A program made the position numbers and the translations under genes. From Enterococcus pingfangensis (GTDB lineage Bacteria > Bacillota > Bacilli > Lactobacillales > Enterococcaceae), in NCBI RefSeq assembly GCF_005405205.1, contig NZ_BJDP01000010.1, positions 38,317 to 102,316 on the forward strand: a DNA stretch of 64,000 bases, in the 5' to 3' direction. The notes beneath the pieces are model-generated. The model was not told the DNA's origin. It did no database searches and saw only the letters and a list, made by a program, of their open reading frames with translations. Shown in pieces: positions 61,345-64,000 of the stretch (positions within the stretch are counted from its first letter, which is position 1; each line of letters begins with the position of its first letter).

Positions 61345-63123
61345 TTGGGAAAAATTGAAGTACCAGAAGATTTACTTGAAGATTTTGAAAACAATCCACT
61401 TCCAGAAGTAGAAAAACCTTCTCCAAAAACAATGGAAGAGTTAAAATGGCAGTTAATTGAGCGGGCAAAAGAACTGAAAGGCCAAATTGGGGAACGAATA
61501 AAAGAACAAAAAATCAATGCAGCTATTAATAAAGAATTATCGTTAAAGAAAAATAAAAAGCGCAATCCAGAAGAAATTGAAGATGAAGTGAATGGACGGT
61601 TTGCGAATACCTTTTATGAAGGAAATTTAGGAATTGACGAAGCTGTAACAATTTTGGATGAATTTGTTCACTATGTAAAAATTGATGATATTGATAGCCC
61701 TGTATCTATTTTTAACTTAGATGACGGGATTTATACCAACTCAATAGGTGTATGGTACCGGGTTGTTTCTTACATTTTACCATTCAGCAAGGAGAATGAA
61801 AAAAATACTATTATCCATATTTTAAGTACTAGAGCAGATATAAAAAATTTATATAGTTCTTCTGATAGGATCGTAGTGGGAAACGGTATCTATAACTTCA
61901 ATACTAAAAAATTGGAGCCATATAATCCAGACTACGTTTTTACTTCAAAAATTGCTACTAATTATCGTGAATTTATTTCTCCACTGGAAATAAAAGGATG
62001 GTCCGTTAAAAAGATGTTTTCTGATTGGGCGCAAGGAGACAAAGAACTGGAGTTACTTTTTATGCAAATTGTTCGTGCAAGCGTGCAATTAAAACAGAGA
62101 GATCAGTTTGTCCTGTTACGTGATGATGAACAAGGTGGTACAGGTAAAGGGACTTTTCAAAAGCTGATATTCAATCTGGTGGGATTTGAAAATATCATGG
62201 CCTTATCAATGGTTGAGATGACTAAAGAGCATCAATTAGCTGGTATAGAAAAAGCTCAAGTTATTATCGGAGATGACAATGATAACGGTGTGTTCATAAA
62301 AGAACCACGAGTCATTAAAACACTGACTAGCGGTGATCCATTGAATGTCAATCCTAAAGGCCAAAAGAATTATTCTTTCTTGGGGTGTCCACTTATCATT
62401 CAATCTATTAACGGGCATTTGAAAACAAAAGATATTTCTCAAGCGTTTAAAGATCGTATGTTGTTTGTGAACTTTACTAAAAAATATCGTGGAACTAACG
62501 AGGGAAATCCTGATATTAAGCAAGACTATATCAATAGATCAGAGGTTCTGGAAAGCCTTTTGTACGAAGCGTTACAATTAGAGGATTTTACTAATTTCAT
62601 TCAGCCAGCCTCTAGTGAAAGATTAATGAAAGAATTTACAGTTCAAAATGATATAGTGGCGGATTTTTACTTTGAAGTATTTAAAAAATTTAAATCTGCA
62701 CGATTACGTTCTGATTTTGTGTTTAAGTATTTTCTTGAATGGTGTAAAGGAAACAATAGCCCCACCACAATGAAACAACGCAATTTTACTGATCGAATGA
62801 AACTCTTGATCGTTGGTACCGATTGGGAGCATTCAGGAAAAGTTGAGTTAGCAACAGGAGTGTATTTCAATGATGACGATAACCTCCAAGATGGACTTAC
62901 CGTGGTAGATGAAAACATGACGGTGGCAAAAAGGAAAACGTGCTATCGAAACAAAGGTAAAGAACTAGAATACGATAAATCAGAGATAGATAAAAAAATT
63001 AAAGAACAACAAGATGTCATTGAACGAATCAAATCTAATCGGTCAAATATGAAGGCTTTAGATATTGAAACTAATGAAATTGAATTAGATAAATTAAAAG
63101 AAGAGAGAAAGCGTTTAGGCTAA
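61345..63123 (+). CDS. SF3 replicative helicase (P4/D5-like, PICI Rep)
   Basis: 592 residues. Walker A is DEQGGTGKGTFQKLI, Walker B and following AQVIIGDDNDNG, motif C FLGCPLIIQSINGH, and an arginine finger is likely in FKDRMLFVNFT. An N-terminal charged coiled coil and a C-terminal winged-helix region (SARLRSDFVFKYFLEWCKGN) flank the motor; the latter could bind the iterons downstream. The start is TTG directly after the primase stop, with GGGGAGG about 11 bases upstream. SaPI-type Rep proteins have this role and gene position. Confidence 0.85.
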   Translation: MGKIEVPEDLLEDFENNPLPEVEKPSPKTMEELKWQLIERAKELKGQIGERIKEQKINAAINKELSLKKNKKRNPEEIEDEVNGRFANTFYEGNLGIDEAVTILDEFVHYVKIDDIDSPVSIFNLDDGIYTNSIGVWYRVVSYILPFSKENEKNTIIHILSTRADIKNLYSSSDRIVVGNGIYNFNTKKLEPYNPDYVFTSKIATNYREFISPLEIKGWSVKKMFSDWAQGDKELELLFMQIVRASVQLKQRDQFVLLRDDEQGGTGKGTFQKLIFNLVGFENIMALSMVEMTKEHQLAGIEKAQVIIGDDNDNGVFIKEPRVIKTLTSGDPLNVNPKGQKNYSFLGCPLIIQSINGHLKTKDISQAFKDRMLFVNFTKKYRGTNEGNPDIKQDYINRSEVLESLLYEALQLEDFTNFIQPASSERLMKEFTVQNDIVADFYFEVFKKFKSARLRSDFVFKYFLEWCKGNNSPTTMKQRNFTDRMKLLIVGTDWEHSGKVELATGVYFNDDDNLQDGLTVVDENMTVAKRKTCYRNKGKELEYDKSEIDKKIKEQQDVIERIKSNRSNMKALDIETNEIELDKLKEERKRLG

Positions 63124-63461
63124 GAAATGTGGTTAGTGGTTAGCAAAAATGGCTAACCACATACTTAACCACATTTAGATAAACTAATATAAATGCTGGT
63201 ACTATACGTTTTCAAAGAATTATTTTCAGCGCTAGGTGGTTAGTGGTTGGTTTATTCAATATTGTTAATTAAAAAAGTATAGGGGAAAATATTCTCACAC
63301 TCTCTCTTAGCGGTTTAAATTGAACTCAACTTGGAGTTTTCTAACCACTAACCACTTGAGAGTGAAAATGAACTATGAAAACTTGGTATATAAGCTTTTA
63401 CCAGAAGTGGTTAAGCATAGTAGTTATTACCCCAGCTAACCACCAACAAGGAGGAAATTAA
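63124..63461. other. Putative replication origin of element 2 (iterons around an AT-rich core)
   Basis: TGGTTAG units occur as tandem pairs at 63130-63143 and 63237-63250, and inverted (CTAACCA) at 63153, 63165 (one mismatch), 63341-63354 (tandem pair) and 63436, plus TGGTTAA at 63408. The stretch 63251-63294 is almost free of G and C. SaPI/PICI origins lie at this place, right after rep, and have iterons on each side of an AT-rich region. Confidence 0.7.
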
Positions 63462-63869
63462 ATGCTAAACTTCATTTCAACAAACAAAGCACCGAACTTT
63501 CAATATACAGATGAAATAGATCGGTTTCTAATGAACACGCTGGCATTTAGTGTGGGATTGGTAACAGAAGATTATTCCACATTTGATCCAGAAGTATTAA
63601 AGATAATGGAAGATGAATCTGATTGGCTGCAGGAGTCAGTAGTGTGGTGTCAATCGCTTATCGTTGGTTCACTGGCAGATAGTGGCAACTATGATGATAC
63701 AGGTGAGCTAATGGATGAATTTAATTGTTTGCTTAATCTATATGATCGAGCGAGACAACGAGAGCTTACATCGAATGAGGATAATTTGTTTTTAAACATC
63801 CATGATAAGTTCTTGGCTTTGCTACTAACAGATGATGAATTGATAACTAATTTATTGGAGGTAGCATAG
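63462..63869 (+). CDS. Unknown protein downstream of the origin in element 2
   Basis: 135 residues, MLNFISTNKAPNFQYTDEID onward, acidic and helical, ending LTDDELITNLLEVA. GGAGGAAATT precedes the ATG. In PICIs the genes after the origin interfere with helper-phage packaging, so an interference role is possible but rests only on position. No family recognised. Confidence 0.6.
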   Translation: MLNFISTNKAPNFQYTDEIDRFLMNTLAFSVGLVTEDYSTFDPEVLKIMEDESDWLQESVVWCQSLIVGSLADSGNYDDTGELMDEFNCLLNLYDRARQRELTSNEDNLFLNIHDKFLALLLTDDELITNLLEVA

Positions 63870-63974
63870 ATGATTGAAGTGGTTTATGTGTTCGATGGTG
63901 TGGAACGTGTTAGATATGCAACTTGGATAGATGTCAATAAAGTAGACACGAAAAGAGCAGATACTTACAGATGA
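63870..63974 (+). CDS. Short unknown protein
   Basis: 34 codons, MIEVVYVFDGVERVRYATWI and then DVNKVDTKRADTYR. TTGGAGG precedes the ATG, which follows the previous stop directly. A further start (ATG at 63971, MIKVLFFHFV) overlaps its stop and runs off the window. Confidence 0.5.
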   Translation: MIEVVYVFDGVERVRYATWIDVNKVDTKRADTYR

Positions 63975-64000
63975 TTAAAGTACTTTTCTTCCATTTCGTT
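63971..64000 (+). CDS. Possible gene start cut by the window end
   Basis: ATG overlapping the previous stop (ATGA), reading MIKVLFFHFV to the last base. Only ten codons are visible, and the ribosome binding site is weak. Confidence 0.3.
   Translation, partial: MIKVLFFHFV

Larger units (their letters stand above)
56735..64000. mobile_element. Element 2: phage-inducible chromosomal island-like element, right end outside the window
   Basis: Begins at the second guaA-type core. The order is integrase and repressor on the minus strand, then divergent small HTH gene, excisionase-like gene, several small genes, AEP-type primase, SF3 helicase and a repeat-rich putative origin. This order is that of Gram-positive PICIs (for example EfCIV583 of E. 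faecalis). No capsid, tail or lysis genes are seen, though the element is cut by the window. Strongly AT-rich: one counted line at 60481 has 23% G+C. Confidence 0.75.

Noticed and set aside
63124..63461. CRISPR array reading of the TGGTTAG repeats
   Set aside because: Units are only 7 bases, occur in both orientations and have irregular spacing; an origin with iterons fits better.

Overview
The window looks like a chromosomal segment of a low-GC Gram-positive bacterium of the Lactobacillales, most likely an Enterococcus. The clues are the PTS genes, the class C sortase pilus locus behind an Mga/AtxA-type regulator (compare EbpR and ebp of E. faecalis), strong AGGAGG ribosome binding sites, and two mobile elements whose ends match the 3' end of guaA. 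Species is not claimed.

Layout. 1-8.5 kb: exporters and their local regulators (DHA2 MFS fragment, HxlR + DHA1 MFS, DHA2 MFS), a tRNA-dihydrouridine synthase, an ArsR/oxidoreductase pair, a macrodomain protein, a MazG-like pyrophosphohydrolase and a glyoxalase-fold protein. 8.7-15.7 kb: a TraX-like membrane protein, a ridA gene behind an apparent leader-peptide attenuator, a divergent YeiH/LysR pair, a secreted C39-fold peptidase, and a LemA/TPM pair. 16.0-20.6 kb: a PTS operon (PRD regulator, two EIIA proteins, EIIB, EIIC) ending in an AlsE-type epimerase, probably for D-allulose or a related sugar. 20.7-29 kb: small membrane proteins, a DsrE-like protein, a CapA-like lipoprotein, an LLM flavin oxidoreductase, a decayed P-loop kinase gene, and a TetR-controlled ABC exporter. 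29.1-43.2 kb: a pilus and adhesin locus with an Mga-type regulator, two sortases, a major pilin interrupted by a +1 frameshift, a minor pilin with an odd sorting signal, and two BspA-like LRR surface proteins, the second also frame-disrupted.

44.0-64 kb holds two mobile elements in tandem. Element 1 (44044-56748) is flanked by 14-bp direct repeats equal to the last codons of guaA. It has a tyrosine integrase, a DUF3173 protein, a MobT-type relaxase (its tail knocked out of frame at a C7 tract), a TcpA coupling protein, an oriT-like hairpin in the expected place, and no type IV secretion genes, so it is best read as an integrative mobilizable element. Its cargo is a tightly overlapping defence-like operon: MmeI/Eco57I-like methyltransferase, DEAD/DEAH helicase, GIY-YIG (T5orf172) nuclease and a small unknown protein. 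The target-recognition part of the methyltransferase is a sharply AT-rich island. Element 2 starts at the second guaA-type repeat and runs off the window. Integrase, divergent repressor with three matching operators, excisionase-like protein, primase, SF3 helicase and an iteron-rich putative origin make it look like a phage-inducible chromosomal island.

The window contains several net one-base frame disruptions (33970, about 40890, about 43780, C7 at 45825-45831). They may be biological (phase variation or decay) or sequencing errors, and should be judged together.
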